A DNA stretch of 64,000 bases from Branchiostoma belcheri (taxonomy: Eukaryota; Chordata; Leptocardii; Amphioxiformes; Branchiostomatidae). The DNA lies in contig NW_017804354.1 of the NCBI RefSeq assembly GCF_001625305.1, positions 750,286 through 814,285 on the forward strand, read 5' to 3'. The notes under the pieces were generated by a model. The model saw only the letters and a program-made list of their open reading frames with translations. It ran no database searches and had not been told where the DNA came from. This document shows positions 22,357 to 33,989 of this stretch, piece by piece (the first letter of the stretch is position 1; the number at the start of each line of letters is the position of its first letter). The position numbers and the translations under genes were made by a program.

Positions 22357-24108
22357 CAGTCGAACCGCAGACCGCTATGCGCATCGGTTCTGCGCAGCTC
22401 TCTCTAAGATCTCGTTTAAATCTCGCGCTTCTTTTCCAAGGTAATGTGATCCGCGAGAATCCGCGAGAGTTTGCTACTGTTTACTGTTTCGCTTGTAACT
22501 CCGCTTTGCGTAAGTGTTTCCTTGTCATACGTTAATGTGAGATGTAAGAAGGGCCGGCGTCACGCTCAAGGTCGTAGATGTACATTACCGGTGGTGTTTG
22601 TTGGAGAAACGAGGTTTCAAAGTTGACCGTGTATGATGGAGATGATTCCACTCGAGACAGGTACCCTTTAGTTTTTTGGGGGCCGTTTGCCCTATTTCAT
22701 CGTCGATTTGGTTTATTGTTTAATAAAGTATAGACCCTCCCTCATCTATCGTGTGTTGTTTCTTTTGGGATCCTGTAGTTGTTAAAATATAGTAACCGAT
22801 AGTAAGTTGAGCTCATTCAGTCGAATTCTCAACGATTTTTGTTCGAATCTCAAGCTTTTGCAACTAGTTCTAACCAATACACCTGTAATGTAAGATGTGG
22901 CTGAAATATAATTATGTTGGCTTGACACCTGTGTACTTAGTTTTGAAATTGCACAATGTGTATTGCAGCTCGACCTTGAGAAAAGTGTAATTTCTTTACA
23001 GCTTTTTTGCCTTTAAAAATGTTCAGTTAAAAGTTATATAGAACAAAAAAGAAAGTGAAGGAATATCGACCAAATAGTAAGCTTCAAAACGATACCCACT
23101 TTACGGATGAAAGCAGAAGAGAAGGAATTTGGGCATGAACAAATACAACAACAGGTTGATTTTTCATGACCTAATTTTTCAAGGAGAAATCGGACACTAT
23201 GACCTGTTACTGTAAATATACAAACATCGGGCATATGTACTGACATTGGTATAGTTGCACATGAATCCCACTTTCTCTAGCGTCTTCATGATATAAGTCA
23301 TACTTGGAATGGGTTTCAGAAAGTCTGTTTGTGATGAAAAAACTTGATGCCTTCTTTTTATGAACTTTCGCAAACAGCGGTTGAAAGTTGCAACATTGTT
23401 GGCGGCGCGAAAAATGGAACGCGCTGCCTAGGTTCCATGGATCGAACGCAGGAGTTCGAAACCGATTGACTTCAAATTTGACGATTTTTGAATGGTCAGA
23501 ACCTTGTATTAAATTCCTCTTTTTGTATATAATTGAATGTTATCATATCACTTATTATATTGCATGTGGTAGCCACATTCAAACAGTTTCTCATATCCAG
23601 AAACGAATTTTATGACATTACGCGAAATGTATCAAAATGTAGCGGAAACTCAGGATGGTGTGTGTCAGTAGCTTACAACTGGGCTAAATTTGACCACCGC
23701 GATATGCGCATCGTCACAGTTGTTTGGGGGGCAAACCCGTTTGCCATAAAATTTACCAGGGGTCATTGGTATCAATGTAAAGGTAAAGAAGTGGGCTATC
23801 ACAATGTGGTATTAGCCAACGGGATTCAGTTAAATAGTAAAAAAGACAAGCACAAATAAACTGACCAAAAATTGCTAATTTTTGGAAGGCCGTAGCGCTC
23901 ACTGTCATTTTGCAATACACGAAATATCTACATGGTTGTACCGTGCAAATCCTGTAGATGTGAAAAAATGTAAACATTATGTAGGTCTGAGGTCTTTTTG
24001 CTGCACTATTGGCAGTTGTTTAGACCCATGCAACGGGGTCAAATCGTGACCCGGCAAATGCCGTATCTTAGAGAATAACGCGTTCTACGGTGACCTGCGG
24101 TTCGACTG
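22357..24108. mobile_element. 1.75-kb inverted-repeat DNA element, copy 2 (complete)
   Basis: Begins CAGTCGAACCGCAG and ends CTGCGGTTCGACTG, an exact 14-bp terminal inverted repeat. AGCA flanks both sides (22353-22356, 24109-24112), a possible 4-bp target duplication. The 1752-bp interior has no recognisable protein. Copy 1 (15062-16501) matches the first 1.43 kb, so this is a real mobile unit. The superfamily is unsure; a 4-bp duplication would be unusual outside groups such as Chapaev. Confidence 0.75.
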
Positions 24109-24682
24109 AGCAGACTACACTTCGAAGGCGACTACAGGTCAGGGGTCACATGCAAATGAGGCTGTTTTGAATTTCCCGCTCGAACACTCTGCGCCATTTT
24201 CTCTCACTCCGGACGTCAGGTGAGGTGAGGTTTTCAAAGTTTAAAGTTTATTTAGGCAAGGACATTGATTTAGGGGGGTTAGGGGGCTCTGGGAGTGTAG
24301 CTTAGCAGCTGCACTCTTGTCCTCATAGAGTGGCTAAGCACACAGGTTCCTTCTGCTGCACTCTTGACCCGTAGAGTGACTGAGCACACTGGTTCCTCCC
24401 ATCCCCTGAAGCCTCTCACGTCTGGCTCCTCGTGCCAACCCCCGGGCAACGGCTTCAGCTGGCCGGCTAAACGACGTGAGGGGACGGTGTTGGCACGGCA
24501 CCGTCGAGCGGAAGACTTCCAGGTAGAGGTCAACGGTCAGGGCGGAGAATTCCCACTGGCAGGAAGCAACGGCCTCGTGTCCGTGACCAGGGCGAACCAC
24601 CAAGTAGGAGGATGTCGGCTGTGGTCAGGCCTGGAGAGGAGATGGGCACCACCAGGCCTCACTGCCCAAGACACACTTATGG

Positions 24683-25891
24683 ATGAGCACCCTACCAAAA
24701 CCCACACCGGCTCGGTCGGCGCCCGGGATACAAAGGACCGCGCCTACCGTCGCACATCAGGACGGAGGTGAGAAGTTCACTACTGATGAGAGCGCGCAGA
24801 GCAGAATCCGAGGAAGAGAAAACATCGCCATTGCCACATGGAACGTGCGAACACTTGCACAAGTAGGGAAACTAAAGGAACTGACGTATGAGCTCAGTCA
24901 CTACATGTGGCATCTTGTAGGCCTTAGTGAAGTAAGATGGAAGAACTTTGGAGAATTCCGGACAGAAGAGGGTCACATACTTTACTATAGCGGAGAGCAA
25001 GACAGGCATGCGAACGGAGTAGGATTTCTTGTGAACAGCTCCATCAAAGGGTCAGTGATGGGATGCCACACCATATCCAGTAGACTCATCTCCATTAGGC
25101 TGAGGGCATCGCCATTCAACATAACAGTGATCCAGGTCTATGCACCTACCTCGGACTATGACGAGGAACAGATAGAGGAATTCTACTCACAACTTCAGGA
25201 CACTATCAGGAAGGTAAACAAGAAAGATATCCTGATTGTACAAGGCGACTGGAATGCAAAGGTAGGAGTAGACGCACAAAAGGATTGGAGTGAGCATTGT
25301 GGCCCATCCTGTAATGAAACAACTAACGAAAGAGGAAGACGGTTACTTGAGTTTGCCAGTGAAAACAACTTAGTACTAGCAAATACCCTGGGAAGACACA
25401 AGCCATCACGATGTTGGACTTGGCACGCTCCAAATGGCGGCAAGCACCAGCTAGACTATATCCTTGTACAAAACCGTTTCCGTACCAGCATTAATAGAGC
25501 CAAAACAAGGACGTTTCCTGGTGCGGATGTAGGAAGTGACCATGACCTCGTTATTATGAACTTTCAGATTAGACTCAAAAGACCTAAAAAACCTCAAAAC
25601 CCTAGACTAAAATTTGACCTAGAGAAACTGAAAGACCCAGCTATATGTAAGACTTTCCAAGCTACAATAGGTGGGAAATTTGCACCTTTACTAGCGGTAG
25701 AAGATGACGTAGAAGTCCTGACTAACGCCTTTACTACGGCAATGACGGAAGCAGCAAAGAGAACCATTGGCCCCCTGCGTCGCAAAAATAAATCATGGAT
25801 GAAAGACGAAATCCTCCAGATGTGTGATACCCGGAGGGAAATGAAGAAAGTAAGACACACCGTAAGGTCAACAGAGTATAGGGATATCGGA
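24683..25891 (+). pseudogene. RTE LINE ORF, endonuclease part
   Basis: Plus-strand frame of about 400 codons. A Pro-rich start is followed by the EEP endonuclease: IATWNVRTLAQVGKLKELTY, the catalytic GLSEVRW, VIQVYAPTSDYDEEQ, VQGDWNAKVG, LDYILVQNRF and GSDHDLVIMNF. This protein nicks target DNA to prime reverse transcription. All key residues are visible. The frame shifts at about 25892, where INKKIRKSIKKAKEDW continues in the next frame. The choice of ATG is arbitrary because upstream sequence is also open. Confidence 0.75.
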
Positions 25892-27724
25892 TATTAACAA
25901 GAAGATAAGGAAAAGCATAAAGAAAGCAAAAGAAGATTGGATCGAACAACAGTGTGCTGAAATAGAAAGCAATCTGAGGTCAAACAACAGCAGACAGGCA
26001 TTCCAGATTGTGAAGAACCTCACACAACAGAAGAATTCAAGCAACAGTACCACCATCCAAAGCAAGGAGGGTAAAAGCCTTGTTGAGAAGGAGGAGATCA
26101 CAGCCAGATGGACTGAATACTGCCGAGAGCTGTATAACCACCAGTCGCAGGGCGACCCAGCGGTTCTTGTGGCTCAAGAACCTGCCATAGATGACAACTT
26201 TCCCATCCTGAAAGAGGAAGTGGAGGCAGCAATAAAGTCCCTCAAGAATGGGAAGTCACCCGGGGTGGACAACGTTCCTGCAGAACTAATCAAGAACAGC
26301 GGAGAAACAACAGTTGAACTACTGACTAAAATATGCAACAAGATATGGGAAACAGGAAATTGGCCAACACCCTGGACACAGTCACTTATTATAACCTTGC
26401 CAAAGAAAGGAAATCTTCAACACTGCCAAAATTACCGAACAATTAGTCTTATCAGCCATGCCAGTAAAGTGATGCTAAGGATCATCTTGAATAGGCTGAA
26501 ACCTCAGGCGGAAGAGATCATTGCGGAGGAACAAGCAGGCTTCCGCAGTGGGAGGAGCACCACGGAACAGATTTTCAACCTAAGGGTCCTGGAAGAGAAA
26601 TACTGCCAGCACCAACAAAGTCTATATCATGTATTTATTGATTATAAGAAAGCATTCGACCGGGTCTGGCATGACGCATTGTGGGCGACCATGAAAAAGT
26701 ACAACATGGGAGGGAAACTGACCAATTGCATCAAACAACTGTACAATAAGTCCAGTAGTGCAGTTCTCGTACAGGGCACAATAGGAGAGTGGTTCAGGAC
26801 AACTGTTGGTGTACGGCAAGGATGCCTACTATCGCCTACACTCTTTAACATCTACCTAGAACAAATCATGACAGACGCGCTGGAGAACCACCATGGCACA
26901 GTTAGTATAGGTGGTAGGGTCGTAACCAACCTGCGCTTTGCAGACGATATAGATGGGCTGGCAGGAGGGGAACAGGAACTGGTCAACTTAGTGGAATCAC
27001 TGGACACTACCTCTAGGAGTATGGAATGGAGATCAGCGCAGAGAAAACCAAACTGATGTCAAACAACGACAAGCCAATCACGACCAAGGTAGCAGTGAAT
27101 CAGGAAGAACTCCAAACAGTGGACCAGTTTAAGTACCTCGGATCCATTATTAGTAAGGAGGGATCAAAGGCAGAAGTTATATCAAGAGCGGCTCAGACAG
27201 CAGCAGCTATGGCAAGGCTGCGACCCATCTGGAGAGACAGGAACATCAGTCTAAAGTCCAAGGTTAGACTGCTACGGGCACTGGTAATTTCCATATTCCT
27301 CTACGCATGTGAGGCTTGGACTCTGACAGCCGAACTGCAAAGGAGGATACTGGCAGTGGAGATGAGGTGTTACAGAATACTCTTAAATGTAACGTACAAG
27401 GACCACGTTACCAACACAGAAGTCAGGAACATCATAAAACAAGCTACCGGAAGAAAACACCTTGAAGATCTCCTTAGCATTATTAAGAGAAGAAAGTTAA
27501 AATGGTACGGTCATGTGACGAGAAGTAAAGGCCTATCCAAAGTTATCCTACAAGGAACAGTACCAGGGAAGAGAAAGAGAGGGAGACAGAGGAAGAAATG
27601 GGACGACAACGTCAAAGAGTGGACCGGTTTGCCCCTTGCCAGCGCCCAAGCGCTGGCTCATGACAGGGAGGGATGGAGGAAGGCAGTGTACCCCCACGAC
27701 CACCCCCGGTCAAGGGACCGGTAA
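25892..27724 (+). pseudogene. RTE LINE ORF, reverse transcriptase and C-terminus
   Basis: Continues the endonuclease ORF. Motifs in order: GKSPGVDNVPAELIK, LPKKGNLQHCQNYRTISLI, EEQAGFRSGRSTTEQI, YKKAFDRVWHD, GVRQGCLLSPTLFNIYLEQI and LRFADDIDGLAGG with the catalytic Asp pair. Then comes a frameshift near 27020 and MEISAEKTKLMSN, ending in the RTE-type tail (LKWYGHVTR, KRKRGRQRKKWDD). Only two frame breaks in about 1,000 codons mean a rather recent insertion. RTE elements use a single ORF like this. Confidence 0.8.
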
Positions 27725-27784
27725 GACGGTAAGAAAGATTGATTTAGGTCAGGACGTTAGGTTTCCAGTCAGAGGGCAGCACTG

Positions 27785-28110
27785 GAGTAGTCTGAGGAAA
27801 CAAGATGCCTCATAGCTATGTGGTCGGAGCAAGCAGTTCAGGCAAAGTTGGAGAGTTTCAGAAATAAGGAGGGATATGCAATGCTGGAGAAAGCACTGAG
27901 GGAAGAGGGATACGTGAGGTCTGCAAAGCAAATTCAGGTTAAGCTCCGTGACCTGAAGGCAGGCCACAGAAAGTGCAAAGAGAAGAACAACAGAAGTGGA
28001 AACGGCCGAACTTCCTGCCCATTTTACCAAGAGCTGGACGTCGTGCTGGGAACTCGCCCTGCTACAGAACCATCCTTTCTGTTGGAGACGACAGGCCACG
28101 GTATTCAATC
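27785..28110 (+). CDS. Myb/SANT-like DNA-binding protein of a Harbinger element
   Basis: The plus strand encodes EETRCLIAMWSEQAVQAKL, then YAMLEKALREEGYVRSAKQI, KLRDLKAGHRKCKEKNNRSG, NGRTSCPFYQELDVVLGTRP and ATEPSFLLET. This is the trihelix-like Myb/SANT domain (MSANTD/Myb_DNA-bind_4) that accompanies PIF/Harbinger transposases and helps bring them to the element ends. The helix pattern with W and the NNRSGNGR loop is well kept. The first Trp (HWS) lies one frame off, before a stop near 27786, so the N-terminus may be broken. It lies between the RTE insertion and the 3' end of the Harbinger-type element. Confidence 0.7.
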
Positions 28111-28189
28111 ATGTTTGTTTCTATTACGTATTAGTTCCTGATGTTTCAAGTTTCACTGGACCTGATATAATTTTTAAAATCCCGGCGTT

Positions 28190-28869
28190 TACGGCATGAA
28201 ATGAATTAACTCATATGCATTCTTTTTGTGGGAGGGGGGCACATTTTGACAGGGCAGGAATATATCCCATTAAATACTTGTATACTACAAGTAGTAGTAC
28301 TCATCTCCAATTAATAAACAAGAGTTCCACGATCTCACACCTCCGTTTGGGAAATGACAGGAGCTATTACAATACTGTTGCAGGAAGAACGTCCTTGAAA
28401 ATGCACTTGTCAGGGACCATTTGCTTGAGCTTTTGTCCTGATATCTTGATGCAGACAAAATTAAAAAAGAAATTCCATGACTTGAGGTCAAGGAAATGGT
28501 TCATAAAGACTTTGATCATGAACAAGAAAAAGAGCATAAGAGCTTCTGCCTCTCCTGCCATTGTGGTCTTTTGGAACCACAGAAAGGATGAAAGTGATGC
28601 AATCATAAAGTTTTCGATCCTGTTCGATCCGACGTAATTCGATCCGAACGTGTGTTCTATTCTATTTGGGTCATTGGGTTATCTACGGTCATTTACAGGT
28701 TTACACCATATGCAAGGATGCCAGCATATCACAGCCGTGCTAGAAATCCACCCGCGATGTGTCAAAGGTCACTATAGGTCAGATTAGGTCACTACAGTTC
28801 CATGGCAATCAGGGAACAGCAGGGGTCCTGCGAGACTTTCTTTCAGTAAGTGTAAAGTGGGCGCTAATC
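28190..28869. other. Harbinger-type element interior, no gene recognised
   Basis: Both strands hold weak open frames (about 28215-28640) without a known domain. A transposase would be expected here, but none was recognised. Confidence 0.3.
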
Positions 28870-29008
28870 TGTAGTCTACTACAGAAGTAGACTACGATGT
28901 GTAGTACGACAGTTTCAATGTGCAAGTGTAAAGTGGGCCTTAGTGGTGTGCTAGTCAGCAATGTTGGAACCTTGGTTCGTGGATCTCTTACATTGTAGTA
29001 GCTATAGT

Positions 29009-29143
29009 TAGAACCCTTCCTTCGAGCGGGGGTTCGCTGCCTGTTCGGACACACCGTGCGCACGTGATCACCACGTGCGCACGCGGTGTTGAGCAGGTGT
29101 TCGAACAGGTAGCAACGACACCTGTTCGAAGGAAGGGGTTCTA
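29009..29143. repeat. Near-palindromic fold-back element, 135 bp
   Basis: Begins TAGAACCCTTCCTTCGA and ends TCGAAGGAAGGGGTTCTA. The centre (CGTGCGCACGTG/CACGTGCGCACG) is also palindromic, so the whole unit could fold into one hairpin. No clean target duplication was seen. It lies in the interrupted LINE just downstream of the Harbinger-type element. Confidence 0.7.
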
Positions 29144-29239
29144 GAAAGGTAACGTTACGGATTGGGAAGACTTGAAAAGATTAAAGAAACGACAGGACAC
29201 GTTATCTCTGTCTCCGTGTTTTCTCTACGCCACCGTGAC

Positions 29240-30134
29240 ACATGGGTCCCATTTTACCCGAAATATGCCTTTACTCTTGTTTAGTTAAACCTATGAATAA
29301 GAACATATACACTGCCTTTCTTCGATGGAATAGTATAATTGACACCTCCCGTAATATTCTTAACTATTGGGAATTTAACACCCCCATTCCTTGGAACAAA
29401 GTTTTCAAATTAATCTACACCACAACAATATGCCCCCGTTTAAGATTTTTTAAATTGAAATTAATATACAAAATTTACCAAGAAATAAGATGCTTCACAT
29501 TCACAGATCAAAAATAGTCCCTTATGTCTCTCTTGTAACGAAGAAGAAAACACCATTCACGCACTATGGGATTGTCCGAAAGGCTTTGAATTTTGGAATA
29601 AAATCAAGAATTGGTACGAACAGCTAACAAGAGAAAAACTAAATATTGATGCATTTAATGTAATTTTTGGGGACCTGGAACAGAAGAGTTATAATCTTAT
29701 TAGTTAAAATATTCATCTTTAATCAAAGGGGCAAACACATGATGTTAAAACATTTCTTAGCTTATTTAAAATCACATTACAAAACTGAATTAATTATAGC
29801 CTCGAGAAGAAACAAACTATTATCCCATTATAGAAAATAGGGGAAAATGACACAAACACTTAATTCTGACTACGTGTAAGTTCATCTTACGTTCATTATA
29901 CTCAGTTTGATATTTAAACCATTGTTTTGTCTACATTATTTTTGTTTGACATTGTTCTAATATTTTGTTTTTTTTTAATATTTATCATTTGTTAATCTGC
30001 TGTTACGTATTTATTTATTTTCTACATTATATCATGGATCCGTGGTCTATGTCTTTATTAGTCTTGAACTTAATCCTTTTGTTTTTCTGATTGTGTTGTG
30101 TATCTTTTTTTTGAAATGCAATAATAAAAAAAAA
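29240..30134 (+). mobile_element. Tx1/L1-like LINE, 3' part
   Basis: Continuation of the LINE cut at 22149. It encodes MNKNIYTAFLRW, WNKVFKLIYTTTICPRL and LKLIYKIYQEIR, followed in another frame by the zinc-binding end LCLSCNEEENTIHALWDCPK and GFEFWNKIKNW. The Cys-x2-Cys...His...Cys pattern is the usual C-terminus of L1/Tx1 ORF2. An A/T-rich 3' untranslated part ends at about 30134 in AATAATAAAAAAAAA, a poly(A)-like tail. Two halves separated by 7 kb of inserted DNA, in correct order and strand, date the LINE as older than the Harbinger-type element. Confidence 0.75.
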
Positions 30135-30499
30135 GACTAGTGTTGGTTTCTCCCTAGCCTTTCAAGATCTACTTGACGAAGTCCAGCCCCATCTTGATTC
30201 TGGGCGAGCGTGTACCTTGCTGAACCTCTTGGGACAGGCACCAGATTTCTCGAAAAGAGAGGCGAGAAGAGTTCAAGTTACTTCCCCTACCATCTAAAGG
30301 CAAATCTTCAAGGTCATTTGGCACAAACATTGCTTTCCATGTCCCCTATGACAGATCGATGTCTGAGTTGCTCTACTCAAGCTCCGTCTCCAAACTCTTC
30401 TCAATACATCCCACTGAACATCAGTACGTCTCCCGACACCTACCGATAAAACCAAACACAACCAGTGTACGCAGGCAGCAGCAAACGACACAGAAAAGG

Positions 30500-31060
30500 A
30501 CATGTTCCTCTACCACGCAGCCATGGCGATCAAGTCTGACATTAACAAGGTCACAGGAATTCAAACTCAACCAATCAGTTTACCAGACACGACCCTGGCG
30601 TGTGAGACAATGGTACCGTGCAGTCTGTTCAAGTTTCTAGAGTACAAACTGACCAGCGGACAGGACAATACATCTGAAAATCAGGAAAGGAAGATACTAA
30701 TGCTGGCCCGGGATATCAGCCACTGCACAAGCCATGGCCACATGTTGTGGTGCAAGCCCTGATTGGATTGTGTGTATTGAGGGAAAACCTGATACAATTG
30801 TTGAAATAAAATGCCCGGACACATGTACACAGCTGAGTACACAAGAATCTATCAGAAAGAGGGAAAGATTGATTGAGTCAACAATGCCACAGTCCCCTAA
30901 ACTACACAGAAAGAACAGAGGCTACTTTTCTCAAGTCTAGTGGACAATGGCAGTTACTGGCTATCACAAAAGAAGCGTGTTCTGGTGATCCTTGTTGACT
31001 TTGTTGAGACACATGTCTTACATATGATGCAAGCTTGGTTGGAATTTGACATCTGACCAT
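30500..31060 (+). pseudogene. YqaJ-type (lambda-exonuclease-like) nuclease remnant
   Basis: The plus strand encodes EKDMFLYHAAMAIKSDINKV, then HGHMLWCKP in one frame and ASPDWIVCIEGKPDTIVEIK-CPDTCTQLST in the next. KLHRKNRGYFSQV and a weaker VLVILVDFVETH follow. The pattern ASPD-x-IV...VEIKCP...YYxQVQ is the core of the YqaJ/alkaline exonuclease fold, with the metal-binding Asp and Glu-x-Lys. Such domains are common in transposon-linked and domesticated genes of invertebrates. At least one frame change and a stop after YFSQV show it is broken. Upstream open pieces (30150-30500) may belong to it. Confidence 0.45.
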
Positions 31061-31840
31061 CTCAAACACCTCTGACTGATCATTATTATTGTACCTTGAT
31101 TTATGATTTTCGAATTCCATTCCTTTCTTATGTTTAATTATTATTATTTTATAGTTACATTATTTTTTGTATCATGCTTTCAAGGGCTCCCTTGGAAATC
31201 AGCATCAACGGCTGAAGGGACCTTCCATTTGTTTGTAGGATTAATAGATAAATAAAGCTGAGTACAAGAAGTTTGTCATTGAAAAAATCATCACTGGTGG
31301 AGTAAAAGACTCTTGATAAGAGTCCAGTATCTAAGAGGAAAAGAGTCAAGTAAATATATATTAAATACAAAGAGTATTGAAAAATTGTCTTGATTTATTG
31401 ATGTTTTCTATCTAATTTTAAGAAACAACAACAGTTCCCAGAGACCCATATTCTTCTAGAAGTCTACTAGAAGTATAACGGACCTCATGTTACATAGGGA
31501 CAAATTCACAAGTAGGGATAAGGGGTTTACCATGAAGTTTGTGCTGGGTGATTTGGGTGTGCATTTACATGTCCCTAACTCTCCCCCTTGTATATATGAT
31601 ATTGCCTGTTATTATTTCTAAAAGTTACTATTTCTTCTTGACATTACCATCGATGCTTGAAAGTTTACCAGATACGCACACACAACAAATAACTTGCTCT
31701 AATGTGTTCCTCATAGAGAGCTTCAACTTTCTATCCAATACATGTACTCCCACAGAGTCCGGTCACAAACACACTCAAGCAGGTGATACTCTCGTGGCTC
31801 ATACGCACAACGCACCAGAAACAATCCTTATAATATACCA
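31061..31840. other. No recognisable feature
   Basis: A/T-rich non-coding stretch with a small palindrome at about 31450-31475 (CTTCTAGAAGTCTACTAGAAG). Confidence 0.3.
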
Positions 31841-31959
31841 GGTTGACGTCTGATACCACGACGGAGGAATTAGCTAGGTTGTCTGTAACCCACTGTATCA
31901 TATACCGTATGCACGGAGGATGCTGCGTGTCACAAACGCAGAGATCCGCCACAATCCCC

Positions 31960-32822
31960 TGCACATCCCAGGACAGCTTCACGGAAGATAATAATTCGGG
32001 GACCAACCAAGTGTCTACAAGCAGAAGTCGGACCGACAGGTCAACAAGAGCTTCCGGAACTGAAGATTGTAGTATTTGTAGGTTCCCTGTTCCGTTCAAT
32101 TTTCATGTCCAGACATTGCGAAGTCTTCTAAGGGATTACCCAGGCAAGGTGGTTGCGGAGTTTCTTGAGTTTGGCTGGCCAAGCAGTTACACAAGAAGTC
32201 AGCTGCCAGTTCCTATCTACCAGTTCTACTGATTTACTTGTCACTTCCTAGAGCATTTGATGTGAATTTCTTCATTTCCCATTTGACTCCAAGGTTGAAT
32301 ACGCGGAATCCACGATTTCGTACTGACTCCAAGCAAGAAGCATCCCCTTTTGCGGTAAGTTTATCATAGCCTTCTCCATTATTGGCTGAGTGAGTACTCT
32401 CGAGATCATGGCTACTGGCTCCGAAAAGACCCAGGACAGTTTTGATCTTAGGACACTCCATCATTCGAAGATTGAATACATTTGTTGAAATCCGCAATAC
32501 CACTGCCTGTGGTCAGGCAGTAAGCCGTGACTTTTAGTTAGAGAATACTGATTTTAAAAGTTTGTCCCTCCCCGGTGGGAAAGTGGCAAATTTCGGCCGA
32601 ATCTTCGCCAACATCCCACAGGTAGTACTAGTCTTCCTAGAGCTAGGATGTAATGACCTCTACGACTTCTTTAAGGAACCGAACTCGGTGGCTCTCCGAA
32701 TTATCAGCTTGGCCACTATGATAAGGAAACGGGCGTCTGCCCAACATATCATCATCGGGGAAAATCTAACCAGAGTATTCGATCCCCCGGGGATACCGTA
32801 CAATCAATGTCTCCCGGGATAA
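31960..32822 (+). mobile_element. Possible DIRS/YR-retroelement-related coding remnant with SGNH-like part, fossil
   Basis: The plus strand holds VPFNFHVQTLRSLLRDYPGK then VVAEFLEFGWPSSYTRSQLP (about 32085-32210). A separate open piece (32562-32822) has VVLVFLELGCNDLYDF, which resembles the GxND block of SGNH hydrolases. Both types occur, from memory, in ORFs of tyrosine-recombinase retroelements and related invertebrate repeats. The element is incomplete and broken. The link between the two parts is inference. Confidence 0.3.
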
Positions 32823-33989
32823 ATACCCATGTTGCGTACTGAGGCCTGTGAAGTTCTAATGTGTCCACATGGTCACATGTAAGACTTGCCCGTAGAAAAG
32901 TCATGTTGTACTTTAAAAGTATTAGGGGGGGGGGGGGGGGGCGTCTTTCGGCAGCATTGAAAAATATGTAAATCACGCAACTGTCGATAAAACGGCGAGA
33001 TGCCCAGATATCGACTACACCATCACATAAACCAGTAATGATCCACTACAAGGAAAACCCTGGCTTGAAATAAGTATTATTTGTTACTCGTGTTTACTAC
33101 TCATTCCCACACTCGACCGGGTTTGTTATTATTTCCCATGAGCGGGCTCGTTTGGCGGGTTCTTTACTTCCAGACCTTTTATCGCGATAGCTGTCTTTGG
33201 TGTTGGGGGAAATCCTGACTAACATTACGGTAGAAAACGTATTATCTATGGAAAACCTGTAAGATTGACATACTATTTTACGCTGAAAGTCTTTTCGTAA
33301 GACGTGTGTTTTGGTAGTCATGGTAACCATCAGTTAACAAACTTTGTGACCCGTACACAATTTGCTACAGCTGTCTACCAATTTGTATTGAGTTCATGTC
33401 AGTATTAAAATGCTTTATATTCCCGCCAAACAAATGAACTGTGTCGACATATCATTTGTTCCCATTTCATAGTTAAGGTGTCGGCTAGAGAGATAGGGAT
33501 AAATTACTTTTAATTTCATGAAATGAAAATATATAGTTTATATACTTTATTCCTAACATAAGATGTTTAAAATTGATAAACCAAAAGTTCCCGTTGACAC
33601 ACCTTAAACCCTGAACTATATCATGTATGAGATTGTAAGCCTTTCCGAAATATATAGGTTTACAAATGTTGTCCTGAAAGCATTAGTATTGAATTTCGCG
33701 GTGTAAACGGAAAGACATAAAAATTGTATGGCGAGCTAAGTGGGTTAAGTATACTGATGAAAGCGACAGAAGAAAAAAAAATGTCTTGTCAAATATGGTA
33801 CACCTACCACGCTAATTTACCTAATAAGAAAACCGACAGGCCATGTGACCAAAGTGTAGCACCCCTTTATCTCTGTAATGACATAAGCCTAACAACATGT
33901 AAACACATTCTGTGCCAGAGAAAAATGCGGAGACATGTGCAAAATGTTACGAATGCCCAGCAACGTCTCTGCTTGCCAAGTTTTTCATT
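32823..33989. other. No gene seen; poly(G) tract
   Basis: A run of G at about 32925-32941. The remainder is A/T-rich with no domain. Confidence 0.35.

Larger units (their letters stand above)
24275..27737 (+). mobile_element. RTE-clade LINE, apparently full length
   Basis: A 3463-bp element flanked by the 11-bp direct repeat ATTGATTTAGG (24264-24274 and 27738-27748). It ends in a GGTAAG-type short tandem tail, as RTE elements do. It holds an endonuclease and reverse-transcriptase ORF in three frames. It is inserted within the Harbinger-type element and therefore younger than it. Confidence 0.8.
22153..28939. mobile_element. Harbinger-type composite element, about 6.8 kb, TTA duplications
   Basis: Starts GGCCCACTTTACACTTGC and ends with the reverse complement. 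The inverted repeats run for about 70 bp at each end with few mismatches, and both contain the motif TAGTCTACTTCTGTAGTAG. The direct repeat TTA flanks both ends (22150-22152, 28940-28942), the typical 3-bp TWA duplication of PIF/Harbinger elements. It carries a Myb/SANT gene (27785-28110), which Harbinger elements use beside the transposase. No transposase was recognised. It has been entered by the elements at 22357-24108 and 24275-27737. It is inserted in the Tx1-like LINE. Confidence 0.75.

Noticed and set aside
24364-24771. Open plus-strand frame of 135 codons before the LINE ORF
   Set aside because: It lies in the 5' region of the RTE element in a frame different from the endonuclease, with no domain.
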